48,272 nt of DNA, from the NCBI GenBank assembly GCA_937988775.1, contig CALKHP010000007.1, positions 1 through 48,272 of the forward strand, given 5' to 3'. The notes under the pieces were generated by a model. It made no database searches and was not told where the DNA came from. It saw nothing but the letters and a program-made list of their open reading frames with translations. Each line of letters starts with the position of its first letter. Positions within the stretch are counted from its first letter, which is position 1. Of the stretch, positions 1 through 7,394 are shown one piece after another. Source of the DNA: an uncultured Alphaproteobacteria bacterium (GTDB taxonomy: Bacteria; Pseudomonadota; Alphaproteobacteria; Rhizobiales; Beijerinckiaceae). Made by a program: the position numbers and the translations under genes.

Positions 1-239
1 CCGCCGATGCATTGGAGGCCCGATCGGCGCGGGAAGGCGTGGAGCTTCGGCGCTATTACAGGCCAAGCCTGTCGCGCTGGCCTGAGGCGCGCGCGTTGTG
101 GCCCTGTGAAAATGCGGAGGATTTGTCGGTTCGGATGTGCGCCCTGCCTGTCCGCGGTGACGATGACGCTGTGGTTCGCCTGGAAATCGTCAACATAATC
201 GCCGAAATTGTCGAGGAACTGGAGGGGAACGGGGCGTGA
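1..239 (+). CDS. Sugar aminotransferase, DegT/DnrJ/EryC1 family (C-terminal end, 5' truncated)
   Basis: Only the last ~78 codons are in the window; the frame is open from base 3 and no start is visible. The tail has the feel of PLP-dependent nucleotide-sugar aminotransferases: an R-R-Y-Y-R-P segment near codon 19, followed by A-E-D-L-S-x-R-M-x-A-L-P, which resembles the small C-terminal domain of the DegT/DnrJ/EryC1/StrS family. The catalytic lysine would lie upstream. Its TGA overlaps the GTG of the next gene by four bases (GTGA), so the two are probably translationally coupled. By family it would aminate a keto-sugar nucleotide for surface polysaccharide synthesis. The assignment rests on a short tail, so it is moderate. 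Base composition is poorer in GC than the genes after 1.8 kb. Confidence 0.6.
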   Translation, partial: ADALEARSAREGVELRRYYRPSLSRWPEARALWPCENAEDLSVRMCALPVRGDDDAVVRLEIVNIIAEIVEELEGNGA

Positions 240-1156
240 GCGTCGAGTTCAGAATCCCGATCGCGCCGACCCAGAGCTTTTTTGATCAGGTCGAATTCTT
301 CAATTTCGGCCTGAGGCGCCTCGGCGGATGCTACGAAAGCGCCCCTCTTCGTGTTTTTGTCGGCGACAAATGCGATCTCGACGCCGTGCTCGCGCACAAT
401 AGGTGGAGCGAGCGCTGGCCCGTAAACTGGCATCGCGTCAGCGACGAAATTTCCGACCGCCACGGAATGTATGGCACCGCGAACTCCCGTTTCGGGCGGC
501 CTGATCCGGTGGAGCGGATCGTGGTCATGGCGGATGCCGATACGCTTCTGTTGCGGGATATCGACGATATCATCGCAAGGCTGACGCATCAGGAAGCCAT
601 GATCGCGGGGCATGTCGCTCATTTCCCGCCCGAGGAGAACGGCACAATCTTGCCGGATCCTCGTTCTCCGCAATACTGGCCTACCCTTTTCGGCTTGTTT
701 GGATTGGAACTCCCCGAGAATACATTTCGATATACAATGGATGCCTCCGGCGAACTGCCGAGGACGCCGGCTTATTTCAACCTCGGATTCGTGGCCTTGA
801 ATCGCCACGCATTCGATATGATCGGCCGCGAAATCCATGATACGCATCGGCGTCTTGCCAAGTTGACGAGCAGCTTCATGCGTTGCCAGATTGCCCTGGC
901 TGTCATCGTGCAAGCCATGGGCATCAAGGCGGTTAATTTGGGCGCAATATATAATGCGGCAAACGATCCCTCTCATCTTGAGATAAACGACGTCTCACAT
1001 GACGAGATCCGGGTTCTGCACTACCTGCGCCAAACGCATGTCGATCGTTCGAGGATCGGTGATCTGGCTTATATTCGAGAAATATCGGAGAAGCCGCAAT
1101 TTCCGGTCAACCGAACTCTCCTCGATGCTCTGTTGGCATGGCACGGGACGAGATGA
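236..1156 (+). CDS. Glycosyltransferase-like protein with DxD motif
   Basis: A 306-residue protein with GTG start, coupled by a GTGA overlap to the aminotransferase upstream. It has no signal peptide and no membrane segment. Residues 95-110 read as a beta strand followed by M-A-D-A-D-T-L-L-L-R-D; D100-A-D102 fits the metal- and nucleotide-binding DxD of GT-A fold transferases, and the later segment Y-F-N-L-G-F-V-A-L-N (about residue 180) resembles the acceptor-side strand seen in GT8-like enzymes. Inferred role: adds a sugar, perhaps the amino sugar made by the upstream enzyme, to a surface glycan. Donor and acceptor cannot be read. The coding DNA around 900-1020 is markedly AT-richer than the rest of the window, suggesting acquisition from elsewhere. 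Confidence 0.6.
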   Translation: MSVEFRIPIAPTQSFFDQVEFFNFGLRRLGGCYESAPLRVFVGDKCDLDAVLAHNRWSERWPVNWHRVSDEISDRHGMYGTANSRFGRPDPVERIVVMADADTLLLRDIDDIIARLTHQEAMIAGHVAHFPPEENGTILPDPRSPQYWPTLFGLFGLELPENTFRYTMDASGELPRTPAYFNLGFVALNRHAFDMIGREIHDTHRRLAKLTSSFMRCQIALAVIVQAMGIKAVNLGAIYNAANDPSHLEINDVSHDEIRVLHYLRQTHVDRSRIGDLAYIREISEKPQFPVNRTLLDALLAWHGTR

Positions 1157-1165
1157 GGTTTATCA

Positions 1166-1753
1166 GTGCTATCCCATCATAACGCCGAATATTTTTCCGA
1201 AGAGGAACTGTCGCGGTTCCGGTGGGGCAGTCGCGGCCGCGACGTCAGGATACACCGGACGTGTGTGCTTGTCGAAACCGGCAATATGTTCATTGCAGAT
1301 CATGTCAGGGTCGATCCATATGTGATCCTGTCTGCTTCGAACAGGCTCAATATTGGCAGTTACGTGCATATTGCTGCGGCCGTAACGATATTGGGGCGGG
1401 AGGCGGTGGATATCCGCGATTACGCAGGGATTTCGCAAGGCGTGCGCATCCTGTCGGCCACGGATGATTTTTCCGGGGCGGCGATGACCGGGCCGCTGAT
1501 TCCACCGCATTTTACCAAGGTCCATGCCGCGCCCGTGATGATCAAGGAGCACGTCGTCGTCGGCGCTGGAAGCGTGATCCTGCCTGGCGTGACGATCGAC
1601 ACCGGAACGACCGTCGGCGCAATGTCCCTTGTGAATCGCAGCCTGGATGCCTGGGGCATGTATTTCGGCGTCCCGGCCCGGCGCTTTCGCGACCGGGAGC
1701 GCGGCGTCCTCGATCTGCAACGGCAGTTCGAGGCAACCAGGGACAGCGATTGA
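1166..1753 (+). CDS. Acyltransferase, left-handed beta-helix (hexapeptide repeat) family
   Basis: A 195-residue protein. GTG at 1166 is chosen because GATGAGG lies eight bases upstream, overlapping the stop of the previous gene. From about residue 40 to 165 it shows the I/V-G-x-x-x-x hexapeptide rhythm of the beta-helix acyltransferases (WcaF/MaeA/CatB-like), with V-V-V-G-A-G-S-V-I-L-P-G-V near residue 130 and the usual F-G-V-P-A-R near the C terminus. By family it acetylates a sugar hydroxyl or amino group with acetyl-CoA. The gene order aminotransferase, glycosyltransferase, acetyltransferase suggests N-acetylation of a 4- or 3-amino sugar, as in perosamine or Qui4N type pathways; that is inference. 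It is the last gene of the GC-poor block, and the next gene is convergent after 13 bp. Confidence 0.75.
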   Translation: MLSHHNAEYFSEEELSRFRWGSRGRDVRIHRTCVLVETGNMFIADHVRVDPYVILSASNRLNIGSYVHIAAAVTILGREAVDIRDYAGISQGVRILSATDDFSGAAMTGPLIPPHFTKVHAAPVMIKEHVVVGAGSVILPGVTIDTGTTVGAMSLVNRSLDAWGMYFGVPARRFRDRERGVLDLQRQFEATRDSD

Positions 1754-1766
1754 ATGGCGATCGGCC

Positions 1767-2819
1767 TCACGCCACCACGGCGCGGTCCACGAGGCTGAGC
1801 CAGTTCGCGCCGTCGGAGAAGGCGGGCGTGCCGCCGCCGGCCGCATCGGGCACATAGACCAGCGCGCCGGCGCCGGCGCTCGCGGGCGAGGGCAGGGCGG
1901 CAGCGGCGTAGCCCTTGAGGCGCACCGGCACATCGACGGCCATCAGGTTCGGCGCGATCGCCAGCGGCGAGGCGCCGAATGGCGGCGGGAACCGCACCTG
2001 AAACTCCGGTGCGGTGCCGGTCACGCAAGAGGCGTCGCGGCCTTCATTGCGGAACGAGACGGTGTGCAGCTCGGTTTGCAGCGCGAAATCGGCAAGCGTA
2101 ATGCCGCTGCCCGACAACGCTTCGACGGCGATGCCAACCGCGCCGCCGGCTTTGGCGACGTGGAACTTGATCTCGCTGTCGAGATCGGCCCGGTATCCGC
2201 CGAGCCATGCACTCGAGCCGGTGAAATGCGCCGCCTCACGCCAGGTGTCGCCATCCTCGCTCGCCTTGATGCTGAAAGCGTCGCTGCCGGCAAGGCCGAA
2301 CTCGGCGCGGCCGGACCAGTTGGTCTGGAACAGCAGGCTCGCCGTGTCGGTGGCGGTTTCCTTGTTGATCTTGACCTGGCTTCCCGCGCCGGCATGGTTG
2401 AAAAGCACTGCGGGGCTCGAGACGACGAGCCGGTTCACGGCGTCGGCAGTGGCGGAAACGCCAAGCATATCGGCCTGGCGCGGCTTCAGGTCGCCCCATG
2501 CGGCGCCGTCGAACACCAGCGCCGCCTGCTGCGCCGCGACCCAGGCCGTCCAGCCGGTGCGCGGCTGGAAGAACTGCCACGCGCCGTCCTGGAAGGCGGC
2601 GATCATGTCCTCCTGTCCGCTCCAGGCATCGCTGGCCGGCCCGGCGACGATGTAGCGATCGGCCTCCTCGGGCGTCTCCGGCGGTGCGGATTGGCGATCG
2701 TGCACCGCGAGCTGGATCAGCGCATCGAGCGCGATCAGGGCCTCGTTATGGGTGACGTGCTTTTGCGACTGGCTCGCAGCCAGCAGCGGCAGCGCGAGCC
2801 GCTCGGTCGTCTCTGTCAT
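1767..2819 (-). CDS. DUF2793 domain protein (phage/GTA spike-like)
   Basis: A 350-residue soluble protein. The N terminus (about residues 1-110), beginning with T-E-R-L-A-L-P-L-L-A-A-S-Q-S-Q-K-H and followed by H-N-E-A-L..L-D-A-L-I-Q-L-A-V, is the DUF2793 signature found in phage tail/fibre-like and gene-transfer-agent-associated proteins of Alphaproteobacteria. From memory, the Rhodobacter capsulatus GTA head-spike proteins that bind the capsule belong here. The remainder (residues 120-340) is rich in short beta strands and small residues, as in fibre or carbohydrate-binding domains, with no catalytic motif I recognise. No other phage gene is near. It is the last gene of the minus-strand run, 82 bp after cysNC, and has its own promoter-like sequence at 2849-2876 and a hairpin just before its start. 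Confidence 0.7.
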   Translation of the reverse strand: MTETTERLALPLLAASQSQKHVTHNEALIALDALIQLAVHDRQSAPPETPEEADRYIVAGPASDAWSGQEDMIAAFQDGAWQFFQPRTGWTAWVAAQQAALVFDGAAWGDLKPRQADMLGVSATADAVNRLVVSSPAVLFNHAGAGSQVKINKETATDTASLLFQTNWSGRAEFGLAGSDAFSIKASEDGDTWREAAHFTGSSAWLGGYRADLDSEIKFHVAKAGGAVGIAVEALSGSGITLADFALQTELHTVSFRNEGRDASCVTGTAPEFQVRFPPPFGASPLAIAPNLMAVDVPVRLKGYAAAALPSPASAGAGALVYVPDAAGGGTPAFSDGANWLSLVDRAVVA

Positions 2820-2823
2820 GAGG

Positions 2824-2846
2824 GGCGATCTCCCGTAAGGATCGCC
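2824..2846 (-). promoter_or_regulatory. Hairpin with the Shine-Dalgarno in its loop, before the DUF2793 gene
   Basis: On the minus strand GGCGATC and GATCGCC pair perfectly (7 bp) around a nine-base loop CTTACGGGA. The GGGAG that best serves as ribosome-binding site runs from this loop into the stem, ten bases before the ATG at 2819. No T-run follows, so it is a poor terminator; it could modulate translation. Structure seen, function inferred. Confidence 0.35.
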
Positions 2847-2848
2847 TG

Positions 2849-2876
2849 ACTATGCCTCAGCGGCGCGAAAAGTCAA
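2849..2876 (-). promoter_or_regulatory. Candidate promoter of the DUF2793 gene
   Basis: On the minus strand TTGACT (2876-2871) and CATAGT (2854-2849) are 16 bp apart, a fair match to a sigma-70 type promoter, 30 bp before the DUF2793 start. It would allow expression independent of cysNC. Prediction by eye only. Confidence 0.35.
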
Positions 2877-2901
2877 GGAATAAAATCCTATTTCCGTTTC
2901 G

Positions 2902-4812
2902 CTACACCTTCAGGCCACGCGCGCGCAGGGCGCCGAGCAGGTGCTCGACCGCTTCAAGCGGCGACATCTCGGCGGTTTTCAGGTGCAGGTCGGGCGCTTC
3001 CGGCGCCTCGTAGCCGGAGGCGATGCCGGTGAAGCGCGGCAGGCTGCCGGTCATGGCGCGGGCATACATGCCTTTCGGGTCGCGCTGCTGGCACACTTCG
3101 AGCGGCGCATCGACGAACACCTCCAGGAAACGCGCCGCGCCGATCGCCTCCCTGGCCGCCGCCCGATCCTGCCGGAACGGCGAGATCAGCGACACCACGA
3201 CGATCAGCCCGCTATTGGCCATCAGCCCGGCGACCTGGCCGACGCGGCGGATATTCTCGCTGCGGTCGGCCTCGCTGAAGCCGAGATCGGCGCTCAGGCC
3301 GCGGCGCAGATTGTCGCCGTCGAGCACGGCCGCGTGCCGGCCGAGAGAATGCAGGCGCCGGTCGAGCAGGTCGGCGATCGTGCTCTTGCCGGCGCCCGAC
3401 AGCCCGGTCAGCCAGATCACGAACGGCGTCTGGTTCATCGCCCGCGCCCGGTCCTCGTTGGTGACCTGCAGCGCCTGCCACGGCGTGTCGCCGCTCTGGC
3501 GCTCGATCGACAGCACGCTGCCGGCCGCCACCGTGCGCCGGCTTAAGCGGTCGATCATGATGAAGGCGCCGAGTTGCCGGCTGTGTTCGAACGGCATCGC
3601 GGGCAGCGGCTTGGCGAGGTTGACGCGGATCATGGCGATGTCGTTGGCGTTCAGGTTCTCGTCGATCGGCGTCATCGTCAGCGCGTCGAGGTCCAGCCGC
3701 CGTTCGACGCGCGAGACGGTGACGCTGGTCTCGCCGGTGCCGAGTTCGAGATCGTAGCTGCGGCCGATCTGCAACGGCTCGGCGGCAAGCCACACGCAGC
3801 GCACGCGCAATTGCGACGCCAGCGCCGGCGCGCGCTCCGGCGCCGCCAGCACGGCGCCCCGGCCGAGATCGATTTCCGGCGTCAGCTCGACCGCGACCGC
3901 CGCGCCGGCCTCCGCCGCGCTGACCGGCGCGCCGGCCTCCCAGAGCCGCGTGACGGTGGCGCTGACGCCGTCGCGCGCCGTGAGCGTCTCGCCGACGGCG
4001 ATGCGCCCCGAGGCGATCTCGCCATAGGAGACGCGCCCGCCGCCATCGAGCCGCCCGGTCAGGGCGATCGGCAGCAGGGCGGGGCCTGCGATCCGGTCGG
4101 CCGGCTCGAACGCCTCGAGCACCTCGAGCAGCACCGGGCCGTGATACCACGGCATCGCGGCGCTGCGGGCGGCGACATTGTCGCCGTCGCGCGCCGAAAC
4201 CGGGATCGCGCCGATGACATCGAGGCCAAGCGCGACCGCGAGCGCGCGCAGTTCGGTGACCACCGCCGTGAACGGCTCCTTGTCGCGCCCGACGAGATCC
4301 ATCTTGTTGACGGCGAACACCACCGTCTTGAGGCCGAACAGCGAGGCGATCGCCATGTGGCGGCGTGTCTGCGGCTGCACGCCGTCCTCAGCCGAGACCA
4401 GCACCACGGCGAGTTCCGCCTGCGAGGCGGCGGCGGCCTGGTTGCGGGTATATTGCTGGTGGCCGGGCGCATCGGCGATCAGGAAGGCGCGGCGCGGCGT
4501 GGCGAAATAGCGATAGGCGACATCGATGGTGATGCCCTGCTCGCGCTCGGCCTTCAGCCCGTCGACCAGGAAGGAGAAATCGAGTTCGCTGCCCGTTCCG
4601 GCGCGCGAGGCTTCGAGCAGGTGGTCCTCGAACACCGCGCCCGATTCGACGAGCAGCCGGCCGATCAGCGTGCTCTTGCCGTCATCGACCGAGCCGCAGG
4701 TCATGAAGCGCAGGCGCGGCCGCAGCAGGGGCGCGGGCAAAGGCGCTGGCAAAGGCGCGGGGCTTTCCTCGATGACCGGGTCTGCCTTGGCCTGGTTCAG
4801 CTTGGCCGCCAT
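2902..4812 (-). CDS. cysNC: Bifunctional sulfate adenylyltransferase subunit 1 / adenylylsulfate kinase (CysN-CysC fusion)
   Basis: A 636-residue fusion that makes PAPS from sulfate together with CysD: the CysN half is the regulatory GTPase of ATP sulfurylase, the CysC half phosphorylates APS. GTPase motifs are clear: G-S-V-D-D-G-K-S-T at 40-48, then G-I-T-I-D-V-A-Y-R-Y-F, D-A-P-G-H-Q-Q-Y and N-K-M-D-L-V. The APS kinase starts near residue 464 with the P-loop G-L-S-G-A-G-K-S-T (470-478), then D-G-D-N-L-R and F-R-Q-D-R. A short A-P-L-P repeat near residues 19-30 precedes the GTPase. The ATG at 4812 shares one base with the cysD stop (TGATG), so the pair is coupled. The same fusion is called NodQ where it supplies Nod factor sulfation; here it may serve cysteine synthesis, polysaccharide sulfation, or both. 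Confidence 0.95.
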   Translation of the reverse strand: MAAKLNQAKADPVIEESPAPLPAPLPAPLLRPRLRFMTCGSVDDGKSTLIGRLLVESGAVFEDHLLEASRAGTGSELDFSFLVDGLKAEREQGITIDVAYRYFATPRRAFLIADAPGHQQYTRNQAAAASQAELAVVLVSAEDGVQPQTRRHMAIASLFGLKTVVFAVNKMDLVGRDKEPFTAVVTELRALAVALGLDVIGAIPVSARDGDNVAARSAAMPWYHGPVLLEVLEAFEPADRIAGPALLPIALTGRLDGGGRVSYGEIASGRIAVGETLTARDGVSATVTRLWEAGAPVSAAEAGAAVAVELTPEIDLGRGAVLAAPERAPALASQLRVRCVWLAAEPLQIGRSYDLELGTGETSVTVSRVERRLDLDALTMTPIDENLNANDIAMIRVNLAKPLPAMPFEHSRQLGAFIMIDRLSRRTVAAGSVLSIERQSGDTPWQALQVTNEDRARAMNQTPFVIWLTGLSGAGKSTIADLLDRRLHSLGRHAAVLDGDNLRRGLSADLGFSEADRSENIRRVGQVAGLMANSGLIVVVSLISPFRQDRAAAREAIGAARFLEVFVDAPLEVCQQRDPKGMYARAMTGSLPRFTGIASGYEAPEAPDLHLKTAEMSPLEAVEHLLGALRARGLKV

Positions 4813-5705
4813 CAGAAATAACCCTCGCGCTTCTTGTCTTCCATCGACGAGCCGACGTGATCGATGACGCGGCCGATGCGCTCGGAATGCCGGGTGTGCA
4901 GCAATTCGCGGATGATGGCCGCGTTGTCGGTTGCGTCCGATTCGACCGCCGCGGTCAGCGGATAGCAGCCGAGCGTCCGGAAGCGCACGGTCAGGGTCTC
5001 GACTCGCTCGTCGGGCTGCAACGGCAGGCGCCCGTCATCGACCATGATCAACTGGCCGTTGCGGCGCACGACCGGGCGCGGCCTGGCGTAATACAGCGGC
5101 ACGATGGGAATGCGCTCGGCCTCGATGTAACGCCAGATGTCGAGTTCGGTCCAGTTCGAGAGCGGGAAGCAGCGCATCGTCGCGCCGGGCGCGAGCCGCG
5201 TATTGTAGAGGCCGAAGAACTCAGGCCGCTGGTTGCGCGGCTCCCAGCGATGGCCGGGTTCGCGCAGCGAGAAGATGCGTTCCTTGGCGCGCGAGCGTTC
5301 TTCATCCCGCCTTGCGCCGCCGATGGCGACATCGAAACCATGCTCGTCGAGCGCCTGCCTGAGCGCCACGGTCTTCATCGCGGCGGTGTAGACCGAGGCA
5401 TCGTGATCGAACGGGTTCATGCCCTGGCCGAGCGCTTCGTGGTTGGTGCGCACGATCATCTCGATCCGATCGCGGGCGGCGAGCGCGTCGCGGAACGCGA
5501 TCATCTCGCGGAATTTGTAGGTCGTATCGACATGCAGCAGCGGCATGGCGAGCGCCGCCGGCGCCACCGCCTTGCGCGCGAGATGGTACAGGACGGAGGA
5601 ATCCTTGCCGATCGAATAGAGCAGCACGGGGCGTGCGAAACGCGCCTGCGCCTCGCGCAGAATGCCGATTGCTTCGGCTTCGAGAGCCTTGAGATGCGTG
5701 TCCAT
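4812..5705 (-). CDS. cysD: Sulfate adenylyltransferase subunit 2
   Basis: A 297-residue protein, full length for CysD (about 300). It is the catalytic subunit of ATP sulfurylase, converting sulfate and ATP to APS and pyrophosphate in the cytoplasm with CysN. The PP-loop Y-S-I-G-K-D-S-S-V-L-Y-H-L-A lies at about residues 30-43; G-G-A-R-R-D-E-E-R-S-R-A-K-E-R near 150 and the C-terminal M-E-D-K-K-R-E-G-Y-F are characteristic. Its stop overlaps the cysNC start by one base. The spacer to the MotB-like gene upstream (5706-5756) holds a small GCGGAG/CTCCGC inverted repeat (5726-5749) without a T-run, so read-through from the upstream genes is possible. Confidence 0.95.
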   Translation of the reverse strand: MDTHLKALEAEAIGILREAQARFARPVLLYSIGKDSSVLYHLARKAVAPAALAMPLLHVDTTYKFREMIAFRDALAARDRIEMIVRTNHEALGQGMNPFDHDASVYTAAMKTVALRQALDEHGFDVAIGGARRDEERSRAKERIFSLREPGHRWEPRNQRPEFFGLYNTRLAPGATMRCFPLSNWTELDIWRYIEAERIPIVPLYYARPRPVVRRNGQLIMVDDGRLPLQPDERVETLTVRFRTLGCYPLTAAVESDATDNAAIIRELLHTRHSERIGRVIDHVGSSMEDKKREGYF

Positions 5706-5756
5706 CGATCCTTGGTGGTATCCGAGCGGAGGCTCTTGCCTAGCTCCGCATCGTGG

Positions 5757-6428
5757 CTAATTCGTATCGGTGTCGGCGAAGGTGAATTCCATCGTGAAAT
5801 CTCCCGCCGGCGCCGGTTGCGCGCTGGTCGGCAAGGCGGTGACGGCGATGTCGGGGCTGACGGCCGGTGCGCCGCCGGGCGCCGTGACCGCGAGCAGGTC
5901 CGGCGCCGCCGAGAACAGGCTCGCCGACAGGGTGAGGCCGGTGACGCGCGCCGCAGGCGCCGGCGTCGCCGCGCCGGGCTCTCCGGGAAGCTGCAACCGC
6001 GCCTTGACCGCCGCGATGCGCGCCACGCCCTTGCCGGCGCAGGCCGCCCGTGCCGGGCCGGTGCTGCCGTCGACGCAATGCAGTTGCGCCAGCAGCGTGT
6101 TGCCGAGGCGCGCGCCGGCGCCCGCCTGCGCCTTCAGCACCTGGCCGGCGGGGATGATGATGCGCCGCCCGACGCGATCGAGCGCCGGCGTGAAGCCCGC
6201 CTTGTCAAGCGCGCCCGAAAGACCGTCGAGGAAGCTGTCGATATCGGCAAGCGTCGCGACGCGGCGCTGTTCGCGCGCCTGCGCGGCGGCATCCTGCGGC
6301 GAGGGCGCATCCTTCCAGCGCGAGAAGAACAGCTGCGAGGCGACCAAGATCAGCAGGATGAACAGGATGCCCACGACCAGATCGAAGAACGGCTTGAAGT
6401 CGATGACCTCGTCTTCGTTCGTCGTCAT
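5757..6428 (-). CDS. MotB/TolR/ZorB-like single-pass membrane protein
   Basis: A 223-residue protein with a short cytoplasmic N terminus, then one membrane segment (about 15-36) of the pattern D-F-K-P-F-F-D-L-V-V-G-I-L-F-I-L-L. Asp16 at the start of that segment sits where ExbD, TolR, MotB and ZorB carry the protonatable aspartate. Residues 95-160 (R-I-I-I-P-A-G-Q-V-L.. then two Cys and R-I-A-A-V-K-A-R-L) look like the front of an OmpA/MotB-like domain but without a recognisable peptidoglycan-binding motif; the last 60 residues are Ala/Pro-rich. It begins two bases after the stop of the MotA-like partner, so the two almost certainly form one complex. What it energises is unknown; no zorC, zorD or zorE, tolA, tonB or flagellar gene is nearby. 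Confidence 0.6.
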   Translation of the reverse strand: MTTNEDEVIDFKPFFDLVVGILFILLILVASQLFFSRWKDAPSPQDAAAQAREQRRVATLADIDSFLDGLSGALDKAGFTPALDRVGRRIIIPAGQVLKAQAGAGARLGNTLLAQLHCVDGSTGPARAACAGKGVARIAAVKARLQLPGEPGAATPAPAARVTGLTLSASLFSAAPDLLAVTAPGGAPAVSPDIAVTALPTSAQPAPAGDFTMEFTFADTDTN

Positions 6429-6430
6429 GG

Positions 6431-7339
6431 TCAGGCGCTTTCGCGTTGCGCGCTGCGCAGCGCCTCGATCGCCTGGCGCGTCGCGGCCAGTTCGGCCAGC
6501 ATCAGGTCGAGTTTCTCGACCATCTGCACCGCCGGGTCGATATCGTTGCCGGCCTGGGCCTCGAAGGCGCGCAGGTGTTGCAGGCGCATGTCGATGGTGG
6601 TCAGCAGCCGGAAGGTGGCGCGCCTGACGCGCGACAGCGCCGCCCGGTGCACGATGCTGATCAGGAAGGCGCCGGCCAGCGCCGCGACCGAGGTCAGGAA
6701 CTTGAACGACGAGGCGTTCAGCAACTGCACGATCGAGCGATGCGCTTCCTCCAGGTCGCCGGAGCGGAAGCCGCGCGCCGCGAAATACAGCGCCACCACC
6801 AGCCCGACGAAGGTCAGGATCAGCCCGACCGTGGTGTAATAGCCCGGCAGCGCCGCCATGATGCCGCCGCGCCGGTTGAGGCCGTTATCGGGGTCGTTGA
6901 CCGCGTAATGGGTGAAGCTGCGCGAGGGCATGCGGCGGCCGATCGCGGCATCCTGCGTGAAGGCGGCCCAGGCCGAGACCAGCACGCCGCGCCGGCTGAG
7001 CACGTTGCTCAATTCGGCGCAGATCTGGCGCCAGTCGGCGCCGACCGGCTTCGGCAGCGCCTGGATTTCGATCTCGGCGAGCCGGATCGCGTTCATCTCC
7101 GGCTGGATCACCCGGCGCAGGTAGACCGCGATGACGATGAACGCCGACAGGATCAGGCAGAACGAGGCGATATAGACGAAGGTCGGCTTGTTGATCAGGT
7201 CGACCATCGGCGCCACGATCGGCTTGACCGTGTCGGAGATGAGATCGGCGAGCGGCGCCATCGCATCGGGCGCCTGCATGGTGCGCACGAGAAGCGCGAG
7301 GCCGAACAGCGCGGCGAGGCTGATGATGATCGTCGTCAT
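6431..7339 (-). CDS. MotA/TolQ/ExbB-like proton-channel protein (ZorA-like)
   Basis: A 302-residue inner-membrane protein with four predicted membrane segments (about 3-20, 53-74, 167-187, 212-231). The third carries L-P-G-Y-Y-T-T-V-G-L-I-L-T-F-V-G-L and the fourth S-F-K-F-L-T-S-V-A-A-L-A-G-A-F, the two-helix core shared by MotA, TolQ, ExbB and ZorA. The long cytoplasmic stretch between segments 2 and 3 and the helical C-terminal tail (240-302) fit the family. It is followed after two bases by the single-pass partner with the conserved Asp. It lies 49 bp downstream of rfbC and 5' of cysD-cysNC, all on one strand. Family-level function is to use ion flow across the membrane to drive movement of a periplasmic partner; the specific job is unknown. 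Confidence 0.65.
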   Translation of the reverse strand: MTTIIISLAALFGLALLVRTMQAPDAMAPLADLISDTVKPIVAPMVDLINKPTFVYIASFCLILSAFIVIAVYLRRVIQPEMNAIRLAEIEIQALPKPVGADWRQICAELSNVLSRRGVLVSAWAAFTQDAAIGRRMPSRSFTHYAVNDPDNGLNRRGGIMAALPGYYTTVGLILTFVGLVVALYFAARGFRSGDLEEAHRSIVQLLNASSFKFLTSVAALAGAFLISIVHRAALSRVRRATFRLLTTIDMRLQHLRAFEAQAGNDIDPAVQMVEKLDLMLAELAATRQAIEALRSAQRESA

Positions 7340-7381
7340 GGACGCTCCTGCGGCACCGCGTATCGGAGCCGGGTTTCAAAA

Positions 7382-7394
7382 GCTTGTTTCAAGC
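7382..7394 (-). terminator. Weak terminator-like hairpin at the rfbC stop
   Basis: On the minus strand GCTTG-AAA-CAAGC is followed directly by TTTT and contains the rfbC stop codon. The stem is only five pairs, so it may attenuate rather than stop transcription into the MotA-like gene. Confidence 0.2.

Noticed and set aside
2236..2580. Long shadow frames within real genes (also 3212-4150, 10834-11667, 34088-36250 and many others)
   Set aside because: They are Arg/Ala/Pro-rich translations typical of the wrong frame in high-GC DNA, fully covered by recognised genes.
5757..7339. Zorya anti-phage defence system
   Set aside because: Only ZorA/ZorB-like channel genes are present; no helicase or nuclease partner (ZorC, ZorD or ZorE) lies nearby, so the full system cannot be claimed.
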